Assembly: GCF_943193085.1 (NCBI RefSeq)
Contig: NZ_CALPCU010000001.1
Span: 1 to 64,000 of the forward strand
DNA from: Vermiculatibacterium agrestimuris
GTDB lineage: Bacteria > Bacillota > Clostridia > Oscillospirales > Oscillospiraceae
Reading direction: 5' to 3'
DNA: 64,000 bases
Below, in pieces: positions 49,755-61,054 of the stretch. Made by a program: the position numbers and the translations under genes. The notes beneath the pieces are model-generated. The model was not told the DNA's origin, did no database searches, and was given only the letters and a program-made list of their open reading frames with translations. How positions within the stretch are numbered: the first letter of the stretch is position 1; each line of letters opens with the position of its first letter.

Positions 49755-51629
49755 TTGAATATTTTGATGGAGAGATTCAACCTGCCGCAGGAGCTGGCAC
49801 AGATCGTGGAACACAGCCCCAGCGTCATCGTTCCCGAGAGCAAGGAGACCTTGTACGAGCTGATCTTCGGCAACAGCCGCAGCGACCGCATTGAGGTCTC
49901 CTATGAGGTGAACGGCGAGATGGTGAAGGAGGCCAGCGTGGTACGCTGCCGCAATGGGGCGGTGGTGAACTTTGAGGAGGATTACATGCGCCGCCGGGAT
50001 CCGGACAGTATGCGCATCGCCGACGACCAGCCCACCGACAAGCCCCGGTTTGAGGAGGTCTACGGCTATCCCTTCTCTGAGGTGCGGGAGGAGACCATGC
50101 GGTGGCTGGCCACCCAGGAGCTGGTGCTGGTGCCCTTTAAGGCGGGGGGCTATGACTACGGCTATGAGGCGGTGCTGGTCTGCCCCCGGAACGCCGCCTT
50201 TTTTGCCTTTGCCCTGGGCCAGCTCCAGGCATTTGTGAACATTCGGGAGGTGGACAGCTTTACCCCCCGGGCCATTATCTATATGGCGCCGCCCTTCCGC
50301 CACACCCGCTTCAACGGCAAGCAGGTGGTGGTACACAGCCGCAGTGAGACGCTCCACGAGATCTTTTCCTACAATCTCTATCCCGGCCCCTCCGCCAAGA
50401 AAGGGGTTTACAGCGTGCTGCTGGACATCGGAGAGCAGGAGGGCTGGGTCACGGCCCACGCCTCCGCCGCCCGGATCATCACCCCCTATGAAAATGAGAT
50501 GGTGATGATGCACGAGGGGGCCTCCGGCGGCGGTAAGAGCGAGCTTTTGCAGGATGTGCGCCGGGAGGAGGACGGCCGGGTGCTGGTGGGAGTGAACACC
50601 GTCAACGGTACCCGGCACTACATCAGCATGAGCGACACCTGTACCATCGAGCCGGTGACCGACGATATGGCCATGTGCTGTCCCAGCTTTCAGGGCGGCA
50701 GCGGCAAGCTGACTCTCTCGGACGGAGAGGACGGCTGGTTCGTCCGGGTGGACGGCATCGACGAGTATGGCGCCGACCCTACTTACGAGCGTATCTCCAT
50801 CCATACCAAGGAGCCGCTGATCTTTTTCAACCTTCAGGCGGTGCCCAGGGCCACCTGCCTGCTCTGGGAGCACTCTCCGGATTCTGACGGCACCCCCTGC
50901 TCGAACCCCCGGGTCATCATTCCCCGGCGGATGATCGACCGGGTGGTGAAGGAGCCGGTGGAGGTGGACGTGCGCAGCTTCGGTGTGCGGATGCCCCCCG
51001 CCACTGCGGAGCACCCCAGCTACGGTATTGTGGGGCTGATGCACATTCTGCCCCCGGCCTTGGCCTGGCTGTGGCGGCTGGTAGCCCCCAGAGGGTACAA
51101 TAACCCCAGCATTGTTGACGATGTGCCCTTGGCCAGCGAGGGGGTGGGCTCCTATTGGCCCTTTGCCACCGGGGAACGGGTGACCCAGGCCAACCTGCTC
51201 ATGGAGCAGATCTTGAACTGTCCCAACACCAAGTATGTTCTCATTCCCAACCAACACATCGGTATCTATGACATCGGCTTCTCCGCCGAATGGATCGCCC
51301 GGGAGTATCTGGCCCGCCGGGGCGGAGTGAATTTCCGCATGGATCGCCTTTCTCCCGCCCGGTGTCCCATTCTGGGCTACTCTCTGAAGGAGATGAAGGT
51401 GGACGGCCAGTATATCTCGCCCAAATTCCTCCGGCCGGAGCTTCAGGAGCGGCTGGGACAGAAAGGTTATGACGCCGGAGCCAAGATCCTCGCAGAGTTC
51501 TTTGACCGGGAGCTGAGGGATTATGATACCGCCCGGCTCCATCCCATGGGCAAGGCGATCATCGACTGTTTCCGCGCCGGCGGCAGCCTGGAGGACTACT
51601 GCGAACTGATCCCCCTGGGGCTGGAATAA
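49755..51629 (+). CDS. DUF4914 family protein, PEPCK/HPr kinase-like P-loop
   Basis: A large soluble protein (about 624 aa) that I place in DUF4914. The centre has a P-loop HEGASGGGKSELLQDV (GASGGGKS), as in PEP carboxykinase and HPr kinase folds, with other conserved stretches FTPRAIIYMAPPFRHTRFNG and YVLIPNQHIGIYDIGFSAEW. Reaction unknown. The likely start is TTG 49755 (GAGGGTG 6 nt upstream); GTG 49746 is an alternative. It lies between holA and rnmV on the same strand. Confidence 0.78.
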   Translation: MNILMERFNLPQELAQIVEHSPSVIVPESKETLYELIFGNSRSDRIEVSYEVNGEMVKEASVVRCRNGAVVNFEEDYMRRRDPDSMRIADDQPTDKPRFEEVYGYPFSEVREETMRWLATQELVLVPFKAGGYDYGYEAVLVCPRNAAFFAFALGQLQAFVNIREVDSFTPRAIIYMAPPFRHTRFNGKQVVVHSRSETLHEIFSYNLYPGPSAKKGVYSVLLDIGEQEGWVTAHASAARIITPYENEMVMMHEGASGGGKSELLQDVRREEDGRVLVGVNTVNGTRHYISMSDTCTIEPVTDDMAMCCPSFQGGSGKLTLSDGEDGWFVRVDGIDEYGADPTYERISIHTKEPLIFFNLQAVPRATCLLWEHSPDSDGTPCSNPRVIIPRRMIDRVVKEPVEVDVRSFGVRMPPATAEHPSYGIVGLMHILPPALAWLWRLVAPRGYNNPSIVDDVPLASEGVGSYWPFATGERVTQANLLMEQILNCPNTKYVLIPNQHIGIYDIGFSAEWIAREYLARRGGVNFRMDRLSPARCPILGYSLKEMKVDGQYISPKFLRPELQERLGQKGYDAGAKILAEFFDRELRDYDTARLHPMGKAIIDCFRAGGSLEDYCELIPLGLE

Positions 51630-51632
51630 GCG

Positions 51633-52226
51633 ATGGAACGAATCAGGGAGGCCATCGTGGTAGAGGGGCGGTATGACAAAAATACCCTCTCCCAGGTGGT
51701 GGACGCCGTTATTTTGGAAACCTCCGGTTTTGGCGTGTTCAAGGACGCCGAGCGGCTGGCGCTTTTGCGGCGGCTGGCTGCGGAGCGGGGACTGGTCGTT
51801 CTCACCGACTCCGACGGGGCTGGGTTCGTGATCCGTAATTTTCTGAAGGGGGCGGTGGATCCGTCCCTGGTGAAGCACGCCTATATCCCTGACCGCCCCG
51901 GTAAGGAAAAGCGCAAGCGCGCGCCGGGGAAGGAGGGAAAGCTGGGGGTGGAGGGAATGCCGCCCCAGACGTTGCTGGAGGCTCTGCGTAAGGCGGGTGC
52001 CACCTTTTTGGATGAGGAGGCGGGGGAGCGCGTCCCGCCCCGCCGGGCGCTGACCAAAGGGGATCTATACGCCGCGGGTTTGTCCGGGACGGCGGACGCC
52101 GCCCAGCGGCGGCAGGCGCTGTTAAAGAAGCTGGATCTGCCGGAGCACCTGAGTTCCAACGCCATGCTGGAGGTGCTCAACGCCCTCTACGGCTATGAAG
52201 GGCTGGCAGAGCTGGGGCTGATCTGA
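51633..52226 (+). CDS. rnmV: Ribonuclease M5
   Basis: Matures 5S rRNA. A 197-aa Toprim-domain protein: EAIVVEGRYDKNTL carries the catalytic Glu, LTDSDGAGFVIRN the DxD pair, and HAYIPDR follows. The C-terminal dsRNA-recognising half is present (ALTKGDLYAAGLSG, LPEHLSSNAMLEVLNAL). It begins 3 bp after the DUF4914 stop. Confidence 0.95.
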   Translation: MERIREAIVVEGRYDKNTLSQVVDAVILETSGFGVFKDAERLALLRRLAAERGLVVLTDSDGAGFVIRNFLKGAVDPSLVKHAYIPDRPGKEKRKRAPGKEGKLGVEGMPPQTLLEALRKAGATFLDEEAGERVPPRRALTKGDLYAAGLSGTADAAQRRQALLKKLDLPEHLSSNAMLEVLNALYGYEGLAELGLI

Positions 52227-52236
52227 CGGAAGGCGC

Positions 52237-52265
52237 TTGCTTTTTCTGCTGGGATGGCGTATGAT
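52237..52265 (+). promoter_or_regulatory. Promoter of the folate transporter gene
   Basis: TTGCTT (52237-52242), 17 nt, TATGAT (52260-52265); predicted start at the 5' edge of the THF riboswitch. Confidence 0.75.
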
Positions 52266-52277
52266 ATAGAACAATAA

Positions 52278-52383
52278 AGGCAGAGTAGGAAACGGCGTGT
52301 ATAGTGCCGGCGGGACGGGGAGTTGTCCGCCGGACGAAGTGAGGCTTGACCTCCGCAGTGCCGTTTCCGCATCCCGCTGCCGC
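52278..52383 (+). promoter_or_regulatory. Tetrahydrofolate (THF) riboswitch
   Basis: GGCAGAGTAGG..., GTGCCGG and the later CCGTTTCCGCATCCCGCTGCC resemble conserved parts of THF riboswitches, located directly upstream of a folate-type ECF transporter. The overall fold pairs GGCAG with CTGCC. Recognition is by eye and needs a covariance-model search. Confidence 0.75.
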
Positions 52384-52404
52384 ATAAGGGACGGCAGCAT
52401 GAAA

Positions 52405-52454
52405 TCCTCCTCTGTGCGGCACACCCGAAAGGGCTGCCCACCGCAGAAGGAGGA
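52405..52454 (+). promoter_or_regulatory. Shine-Dalgarno-hiding hairpin downstream of the THF riboswitch
   Basis: TCCTCC-TCTGTGCGG (52405-52419) pairs with CCGCAGA-AGGAGGA (52441-52454), burying the ribosome site of the transporter gene 6 nt before its ATG. No T-run is present, so control is probably at translation. Confidence 0.8.
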
Positions 52455-52460
52455 ATTTTT

Positions 52461-53087
52461 ATGCTTAAAAACAGAATGAGAACCTACGCCTCACCCTTTT
52501 CCGGGGACTATTGGAGGGATGCGCTGGCCGATTTTAAGAACCCACGCATCCTGTGCTTTGCGGCGCTGATGATCGCCGCCTGCGTGGCCCTGTCTTATCT
52601 GCCCTCCATTCGAATAGACCTTACCGATCTCTATACGGCCAAGGTCACCTGGGGCTTTTTGGCCCGGTGTGTGTGCGGCATGGTATGCGGGCCGGTGACG
52701 GCGCTTGTGTTCGGCTTCGCAGAGGATACGGTATCCTTCGTTGTGAAACCCAGTGGAGCGCCCTACTTTCCCGGCTATGCCCTCACCACGATGCTGGGGA
52801 CCCTCTTCTACGCCCTGTTCCTCTACCGGGCCAAGCCCACTCTGCCCCGGGTGTTTCTTGCCAAGCTTTGCACCAGCGCCCTCAATGTGACCCTGGGGGC
52901 ACTATGGAGCTCCATTCTGTCCGGAAAGGGGTATTTATACTACGCCGGAATCAGCTTTTGGAAAAATCTCCTTATGTTGCCGGTGCAGACCCTGATGCTC
53001 GTGCTTCTGCTCAATGCCCTCTATCCCGTGCTGTGCCGAATGGGGCTGGCGGCCAATGAGGAAAAAGCGGGGAGCGCAGGGATATAG
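52461..53087 (+). CDS. folT: Folate-family ECF transporter S component
   Basis: A 208-aa, six-helix substrate-binding S subunit of an energy-coupling-factor importer. FAALMIAACVALSYLPSIRI, the conserved VCGPVTALVFGFAEDTV region and YFPGYALTTMLGTLFYALFLY match the folate group; it must borrow an ECF module encoded elsewhere. A THF riboswitch upstream supports folate as the ligand. ATG 52461 follows AAGGAGGAATTTTT. Confidence 0.92.
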   Translation: MLKNRMRTYASPFSGDYWRDALADFKNPRILCFAALMIAACVALSYLPSIRIDLTDLYTAKVTWGFLARCVCGMVCGPVTALVFGFAEDTVSFVVKPSGAPYFPGYALTTMLGTLFYALFLYRAKPTLPRVFLAKLCTSALNVTLGALWSSILSGKGYLYYAGISFWKNLLMLPVQTLMLVLLLNALYPVLCRMGLAANEEKAGSAGI

Positions 53088-53141
53088 AAGGCCGATGGAT
53101 CAAGGACAGGTGCCGTCTGCGATTACTGTGAGCGGCACATA

Positions 53142-53176
53142 AAAATGCCCGTGAGAATATTTCTCACGGGCATTTT
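53142..53176. terminator. Bidirectional terminator after folT
   Basis: AAAATGCCCGTGAGAA / TTCTCACGGGCATTTT, perfect 16-bp arms with a short TAT-centred loop, between convergent genes. Confidence 0.93.
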
Positions 53177-53182
53177 GCAGTT

Positions 53183-55240
53183 TCAGCCGGTCTCCTTTTC
53201 GTGGGCCTCCACCATCCAGGCGGGGAGGGCGTAGAGGTCTGCGTAGTCGGGATAATACTCGGTGAGACGCTCAGAGATGGACTGGTACTCCTCATAGCTC
53301 CAGGGCCGGGTACGCCGGTAGATGCGCACGGTGACGCCGTCGGAGAGCTGGAAAGTCTCAGGCAGCGGTTCGTAGGCTTTGCCGGGGCCGGTGTGCGACA
53401 GCACATCGTAGGCCAGAATGGTCATGACCCGTTGGTTTTCTTCTCCCAGGTGCACCTGAACCGGATCGCCCACGATCATGTAGTCGGCGGTGGGGGTATT
53501 CCAGTTGAAGGCGTCCCGCTTGTCCACCGTGCCGTGGTACTGGATGGTGGTGCGTACCTGCGGATCTGAAAGGCCCAGGGAGGGCCGGAGGCTGGTGAGG
53601 GTCTCACTGTTAAAGGTGAAGGAGGAGGCCATCACCACGGCGGTGTGGGGCTCGGTGGCGGAGAGGCCGTCAATGAAGTCGGACAGCTCCAGCAGCTGGT
53701 CGATGTCGGTGCGCTGGGGGCCGTAGAACTGGAAGGAGGGGAGCAGGGCGGGAAGGCGCAAGCTGGCGATGGAGACCGGCTGTACCTTGTAGATAAAGCA
53801 GTTCACCGCCGTAAGGATGGCGAAGATGGCGCTCCAGAACTGGGGCGCGGCGGACAGGGCCGTCACCGCCAGCAGGGCCACGGCAGGAAGATAGATGAGC
53901 AGATGCTGCTGACCGTGGGACTGGACGGCGATGAAGGCGGCGAAGCACACCGCCACCTGGACAAGGCCCAGCACCAGCTTGGCCCGATCCTCCTTGCGCC
54001 GCAGACCGTAGAGGGCGGAGAGAAAAACGACGATGAGTAAAATAAGGCCAAAATAGCGGCAGATAAGGAAGATATCTGTGCGTAGACCCAGGTCATAGGC
54101 GGAGTAGAGATCCTTGTAGTTGGTGCCCAGTACCTTATCCAGCAGGAATTGGTAGGTAAAAGTCAGAGAACACAGAGCGCAGGAGCCGAAGAGGGCGACG
54201 AAGTCTGCCCATCTCTTCCGGTCGCAGACCAGCTTCTGTACCAGGGCGGCCACACCAAAGGAGGCGGCAAAAAAGAAGAAATACCGCCGCAGAAGGAAGG
54301 AGCCCACCAACAGTGCGCCGGAGAAGATGCCGCGGCTGACGGCGGGCCGGTCGCTGGTATAGATGACATAGGCCCAGATGCCCAGCGCGGCGGCGGCCAC
54401 ATCCACAAAGCCCACAAGGCCGGTATAGCCCAGCATGGGGAACAGACCTACCAGCACAAGGCCGCTCCACTTTCTCTCCTTTGCCATGGCGGCCAGACCC
54501 CAGAGGGCGGGGAGGGTATAGAAGTTGGACAGGGCGAAGAGAAATACCGTTCGGCTGCCGCCAAACAGGCGCATCACCAGGGAGATGGGCAGGGCCAGAA
54601 GCTGGTTGTAATCCTGGGTCAGTGTGCTCTCCAGGACGCGGAGGAGATGCCCGTAGTTCATCAGATCCTCCGCCGCAAGAGAGCGGGCGATGGCCCAGTA
54701 TCCGGCGCTGTCCCAGACATAGACCGTCTTTGAGGTGAAGGCGTAGAGCGCGGTGACGGCGTTGAGGCAGAGAAAGAGGAGCAGCATCTGCCGCCACGGC
54801 ACCCGTCCCAGGCCCAAAAGCTCTCGTCCCGCATGGCAGAGGGCCAGAACGATGACGGCAAAAACCAGGCCGTTTCCCATATGGCAGAGCTTCTCCACCG
54901 GTACGCCGGGAAGCTCCGGCGGGGAGGAGGGCATGGACAGGCTCACATCGAAGAAAAAGCCCAGAAGAAAGCTTACTGTGCCCACCAGCAGGGTCTGCCA
55001 GGGCCGGTTCAGAAGCAGCAGCTTTTTCCCGGCATGGAGCAACGTGCCGGAAATGAGAACGGCGGCGGTGATCACCCCGGCGGCCACGGTCAGCTGAAGT
55101 CCGCTCAGGGGCGCCAGGGGGAGCAGCACCCAAAGGCGCACCAAAAGCCACCCCCAGAGGAAGGGGGCGGCTATGATGGCGAAGACCCAGGGCAATACCG
55201 GGTTATTCTGTTTTGGAGAGACCATCAGCCGGGAGGCCAA
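53183..55240 (-). CDS. Large multi-pass membrane protein, glycosyltransferase-like (GT-C type)
   Basis: About 680 aa with some 12-14 hydrophobic helices up to about residue 500 and a soluble C-terminal domain (about 520-685). The early SKTVYVWDSAGYWAIARSLA segment, an Asp in the first extracytoplasmic loop, is what GT-C/GT39-type polyprenyl-sugar transferases show; the family is not certain. Start: TTG 55240 is 7 nt from GGGAGGG, or ATG 55225 overlapping the HIT stop (TGATG). Either way it is coupled to the HIT gene. Confidence 0.75.
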   Translation of the reverse strand: MASRLMVSPKQNNPVLPWVFAIIAAPFLWGWLLVRLWVLLPLAPLSGLQLTVAAGVITAAVLISGTLLHAGKKLLLLNRPWQTLLVGTVSFLLGFFFDVSLSMPSSPPELPGVPVEKLCHMGNGLVFAVIVLALCHAGRELLGLGRVPWRQMLLLFLCLNAVTALYAFTSKTVYVWDSAGYWAIARSLAAEDLMNYGHLLRVLESTLTQDYNQLLALPISLVMRLFGGSRTVFLFALSNFYTLPALWGLAAMAKERKWSGLVLVGLFPMLGYTGLVGFVDVAAAALGIWAYVIYTSDRPAVSRGIFSGALLVGSFLLRRYFFFFAASFGVAALVQKLVCDRKRWADFVALFGSCALCSLTFTYQFLLDKVLGTNYKDLYSAYDLGLRTDIFLICRYFGLILLIVVFLSALYGLRRKEDRAKLVLGLVQVAVCFAAFIAVQSHGQQHLLIYLPAVALLAVTALSAAPQFWSAIFAILTAVNCFIYKVQPVSIASLRLPALLPSFQFYGPQRTDIDQLLELSDFIDGLSATEPHTAVVMASSFTFNSETLTSLRPSLGLSDPQVRTTIQYHGTVDKRDAFNWNTPTADYMIVGDPVQVHLGEENQRVMTILAYDVLSHTGPGKAYEPLPETFQLSDGVTVRIYRRTRPWSYEEYQSISERLTEYYPDYADLYALPAWMVEAHEKETG

Positions 55241-55563
55241 GTCATATCCCTCCCGGAGAGGACGTGGAAGTGGAGGTGGCGGACGCTCTGACCCGCCTGG
55301 TCACCGATGTTGGAGACCACGCGGTAGCTCTCCAGGCCCAGCTCTTTGGTGAGCTTGGCAATGACGGTGAAGATGTGGCCGATGGTGGCGGCGTTGGTCT
55401 CATCCACCTGGGATACCGACGGAATGTGGGCCTTGGGAATGACCAGGAAGTGGGTGGGAGCCTGGGGATCGATGTCATAGAAGGCGTAGCACAGCTCGTC
55501 CTCATAGACCTTCTTGCTGGGGATCTCCCCAGCGACGATCTTACAAAACAGGCACTCGGACAT
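55225..55563 (-). CDS. HIT family (histidine triad) nucleotide hydrolase
   Basis: A 112-aa HinT-like protein. CLFCKIVAGEIPSKKVYEDE at the start and the triad QSVRHLHFHVLSGRDM at the end. Hydrolyses adenosine phosphoramidates in relatives. Full length. It lies downstream of alaS and DUF4250 on the same strand, with AGGAGG upstream of ATG 55563. Confidence 0.95.
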   Translation of the reverse strand: MSECLFCKIVAGEIPSKKVYEDELCYAFYDIDPQAPTHFLVIPKAHIPSVSQVDETNAATIGHIFTVIAKLTKELGLESYRVVSNIGDQAGQSVRHLHFHVLSGRDMTWPPG

Positions 55564-55586
55564 AGGGCGTTCCTCCTTTTTACAAA

Positions 55587-55760
55587 TTACCGAAACTGGT
55601 TTTGGGCGCTGTCATAGCGGAAGCCGGCGGCCTCCAGCCTGGCACACAGGGCCTCTGGCGTGGTCTCATGCTCCTCGCATAGGGCCGCTAAGGTGGGAAA
55701 GCGATCTCTGAGCTGGGTGTTGACCACGCTCAAAAGGATAAAGGGATCCTGAGGAAGCAT
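55587..55760 (-). CDS. DUF4250 small protein
   Basis: A 57-aa protein, MLPQDPFILLSVVNTQLRDR at the start and AGFRYDSAQNQFR at the end, matching the small DUF4250 family of Clostridia (one compact helical domain; function unknown). ATG 55760 lies 3 bp after the alaS stop, so it is co-transcribed and probably coupled to alaS. Confidence 0.88.
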   Translation of the reverse strand: MLPQDPFILLSVVNTQLRDRFPTLAALCEEHETTPEALCARLEAAGFRYDSAQNQFR

Positions 55761-55763
55761 GGC

Positions 55764-58436
<2,673 letters not shown>

Positions 58437-58472
58437 GGAAATAACCTCCGATCAAAATTAGGGGTGGGAAAT

Positions 58473-58693
58473 AAAAACGCTCCGCCCCTGTGAAGTCCAG
58501 GGGCGAAGCGATATGCTCCGCGGTACCACCCTGATTTACGCCCCGAGGGACGCATCTCATTGCAGCCGGTATCGGGGCTGAGCCGTCCGGTCTCCCGGAA
58601 TGCTCGGAAGTGGCGCGGCTGTCCGTGTCGCGGAGGGCTTTCACCGTCCCCTCTCGCTTGACGCGGCGTGACAGCCTTAACTTCGTCATTGCG
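58473..58693 (-). promoter_or_regulatory. T-box leader of alaS
   Basis: T-box core GGTGGTACCGCGG on the minus strand (plus 58518-58531), terminator CGCTTCGCCCCTG / CAGGGGCGGAGCG (about 58477-58510) with T5, and a stem I-like region upstream. Expected to sense uncharged tRNA(Ala); the specifier was not located with confidence. This fills the gap 58437-58730. Confidence 0.92.
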
Positions 58694-58699
58694 GAGATA

Positions 58700-58727
58700 A
58701 TTGTATCACATTTTCCGGCCCTGTCAA
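58700..58727 (-). promoter_or_regulatory. Sigma-A promoter of the alaS T-box transcript
   Basis: TTGACA (plus 58722-58727), 16 nt, TACAAT (plus 58700-58705) on the minus strand. Confidence 0.8.
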
Positions 58728-58730
58728 GGC

Positions 58731-59846
58731 TCAAGACTCCTTTTTTGAGGAGAAAAGAGCGAAGAGATTGCTGCTTTTGCAGGCGGAATCGAACCGCTGG
58801 CCCGTAAAAAGGAAGCACAGGGGTTTCACAGAGGAGAGCGCCAGGCAGGCCAGGATGCAGAACAGGGAGATGGCCAGATAATAGAGTGTCTGCTGGAGGA
58901 TGGTGACGGGAATGGTGGAGCTGGTGACGAGCTTACCCCAAATCAGTCCCCCCATACCCAGCGCCAGGGGATGGATGAGGTAGACGCCGAAGGAGAGGCC
59001 CGCCAGGCAGGGCAGAAGCTTGCCGCGGTACGCTTTCCCGCGCAGGCAGGTCTTAGCCAGCAGGAAGATGGAGGTGGCCAAAGCCATAGTGAATAGGGAG
59101 AGATAGTCGGTAAACCGGCTGGAATAGGCAGCGTGAGCGTAGGTGTCCCAACGGGTGCCCAGGGTGGCAAAGCCCCAGAGAAAAAGGGTCATAAAGGCCA
59201 AAACCTTTCGGGATGGGAGATGCTCCAGCCGCTCCAGATAGGCCCCCAGTAGGAAGTAGCCCAGGTAGCCGCCCACAATATTGATATTCAGCGTCCAGTG
59301 CTCGGTAAAGGTGAGGAGCCACTCGGGAGGCACAAAAGAGCGAATGGTGTTGAGCCCCAGAGTGAGGATGACCCACAGAGCCATCATATAGTGCCAGTGG
59401 GCGCCGTCCAGATGATCTGCCATCCGTTTGAGGAAGGGGGAAAGGAGATACAGGGGCACCAGGGCGTAGAGGAACCAGTAGGGCACCGCCACGCCGTTGT
59501 TGAGCAGACGGCTCAGAGAGGTAAGGGCGGTGTCGCCCTGGCCGGTGAAGACCTGGTAGAGAAGCACCAGGGCCGTCCAGGCCAGATAGGGCACCAGGAT
59601 CTTGGGCAGCCGGCGGCGGAAAAGGAAACCCAGGTCGGCCGTTTTTTCCTCCCGCAGAAGCAGGGCGCCCGACATCATAAAGAAGAGGGGGACGGCGGGG
59701 GTGAAGAGGCAGGCCAGCAGGTTGGAGAAATTCCACAGCGGCGCGTTATCCAAGCCCCGCAGAGCCACTGCCGCCGTATGGAGATAGATCACACCCAGCA
59801 TGGAAAAGACGCGTAGTACGTCGTAATCGAGGCGGCGTTCCTTCAT
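58731..59846 (-). CDS. Acyltransferase 3 family membrane protein
   Basis: A 371-aa, about ten-helix membrane O-acyltransferase (WecH/OatA membrane part). RRLDYDVLRVFSMLGVIYLHTAAV holds the conserved Arg and His; the RRRLPKILVPYLAWT segment is also typical. It acylates an envelope sugar or polymer. No extracellular SGNH domain is attached. Its start overlaps trhP by 4 bp, making it the last gene of the mltG operon. Confidence 0.9.
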   Translation of the reverse strand: MKERRLDYDVLRVFSMLGVIYLHTAAVALRGLDNAPLWNFSNLLACLFTPAVPLFFMMSGALLLREEKTADLGFLFRRRLPKILVPYLAWTALVLLYQVFTGQGDTALTSLSRLLNNGVAVPYWFLYALVPLYLLSPFLKRMADHLDGAHWHYMMALWVILTLGLNTIRSFVPPEWLLTFTEHWTLNINIVGGYLGYFLLGAYLERLEHLPSRKVLAFMTLFLWGFATLGTRWDTYAHAAYSSRFTDYLSLFTMALATSIFLLAKTCLRGKAYRGKLLPCLAGLSFGVYLIHPLALGMGGLIWGKLVTSSTIPVTILQQTLYYLAISLFCILACLALSSVKPLCFLFTGQRFDSACKSSNLFALFSSKKES

Positions 59847-61054
59847 TCTGCGACCTTCTTTCGGATGATAGACAGAGGCGGGGCCTGACAGGGGAGCCGG
59901 AGGAGGAAGGGCATTTGGGGCGCCCGGGCCTCTTCAATGGGGAGGCCGTTTTCATCCTCCAATCCCTCCGCGGTGAATGGGACGGGCGCAAGACCGGGGC
60001 CCACCAGCTCCAGGGCCTCTCCCCGGCGGAACTTATTGCGCAGGGAGCACAGGGCTTTCCCTTCGGGAGTGCAGGAGGTGACGATGGCAGATACCTGCCA
60101 GTCCCGGACATACCGGGCGTCTCCCACATACTGTTCCGGATGGCCATAGTAGAAGCCATGAGAGTAAGGGCGATGACTCACCTTGTCCAGCTCGGCGCGC
60201 CAGACGGGCTCCAGCGGCCGCCCAGCCAGGGCGGCGTCTGCCGCATGGCGGTAGGCGTTGGTGACTACAGCGGCGTAGTAGGCCGACTTGGCCCGCCCCT
60301 CGATCTTCAGACTGTCCAGGCCCGCATGGAGAAGCTCCGGTATGTGGTCGATCATACACATATCCTTGGAGTTGAAAATGTACGTCCCCCGCGCGTCCTC
60401 CTCTACGGGAAAGAACTCACCGGGGCGCTGCTCCTCCATAAGGGCGTACTGATACCGGCAGGGCTGGGCACAGGCGCCCCGGGCGGCGTCCCGCCCGGTC
60501 ATATAATTGGAGAGGACACACCGGCCGGAATAACTCACGCACATCGCCCCGTGAACGAAAGCCTCTACCTCCAGACCAGGGGGCCGTTTGGAACATATCT
60601 CCGCCACCTCGTCCAAAGTCAACTCCCGGGCCAGGATCACTCGCTGCGCCCCCTGGTCGTGCCAAAACCGGGCGGCGGCATAGTTGGTGATGCTGGTCTG
60701 GGTGGAGATGTGGACGCTTACCTTTGGAGCATAGCGCTTGGCCAGAGCCAGCACACCCACATCCCCTACAATGAGGGCGTCTGCGCCCGCATCCTGCAGG
60801 AAGGCCAGGTATTCGGGCAGAGCGGCCAGCTCATCGTTGCGGGGCATGGTGTTGCAGGTGATGTGGACGCGGACGCCATGAGAATGACAGAGGGAGACTG
60901 CCGTTTCCAGCTCCTCCCGGCTGAAATTCCCGGCAAAGGAGCGCATCCCGTACATCTGCCCCGCCAGGTAGACCGCGTCCGCTCCGTAGGCCACAGCCAT
61001 CTGGAGCCGCTCCATATCACCGGCGGGGGCCAGGATCTCCAATCGCTTATCCAT
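59843..61054 (-). CDS. U32 family protein (TrhP-like tRNA hydroxylation)
   Basis: A 403-aa collagenase-like peptidase U32 protein. The N-terminal ILAPAGDMERLQMAVAYGADAVY and the Cys-rich signature EAFVHGAMCVSYSGRCVLSN, with CAQPCRYQY, show the TIM-barrel/iron-sulfur type. Relatives (YrrN/YrrO, TrhP) hydroxylate uridine 34 of tRNA rather than cut protein. It usually comes as a pair; here one copy follows mltG with an 8-bp overlap. Confidence 0.9.
   Translation of the reverse strand: MDKRLEILAPAGDMERLQMAVAYGADAVYLAGQMYGMRSFAGNFSREELETAVSLCHSHGVRVHITCNTMPRNDELAALPEYLAFLQDAGADALIVGDVGVLALAKRYAPKVSVHISTQTSITNYAAARFWHDQGAQRVILARELTLDEVAEICSKRPPGLEVEAFVHGAMCVSYSGRCVLSNYMTGRDAARGACAQPCRYQYALMEEQRPGEFFPVEEDARGTYIFNSKDMCMIDHIPELLHAGLDSLKIEGRAKSAYYAAVVTNAYRHAADAALAGRPLEPVWRAELDKVSHRPYSHGFYYGHPEQYVGDARYVRDWQVSAIVTSCTPEGKALCSLRNKFRRGEALELVGPGLAPVPFTAEGLEDENGLPIEEARAPQMPFLLRLPCQAPPLSIIRKKVAE

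Noticed and set aside
48651..51878. A 1,075-codon open frame antisense to holA, the DUF4914 gene and rnmV
   Set aside because: Stop-poor antisense frames are expected in GC-rich genes; its product is His/Gly/Leu low-complexity and lacks a ribosome site, while the plus-strand genes are clearly real.
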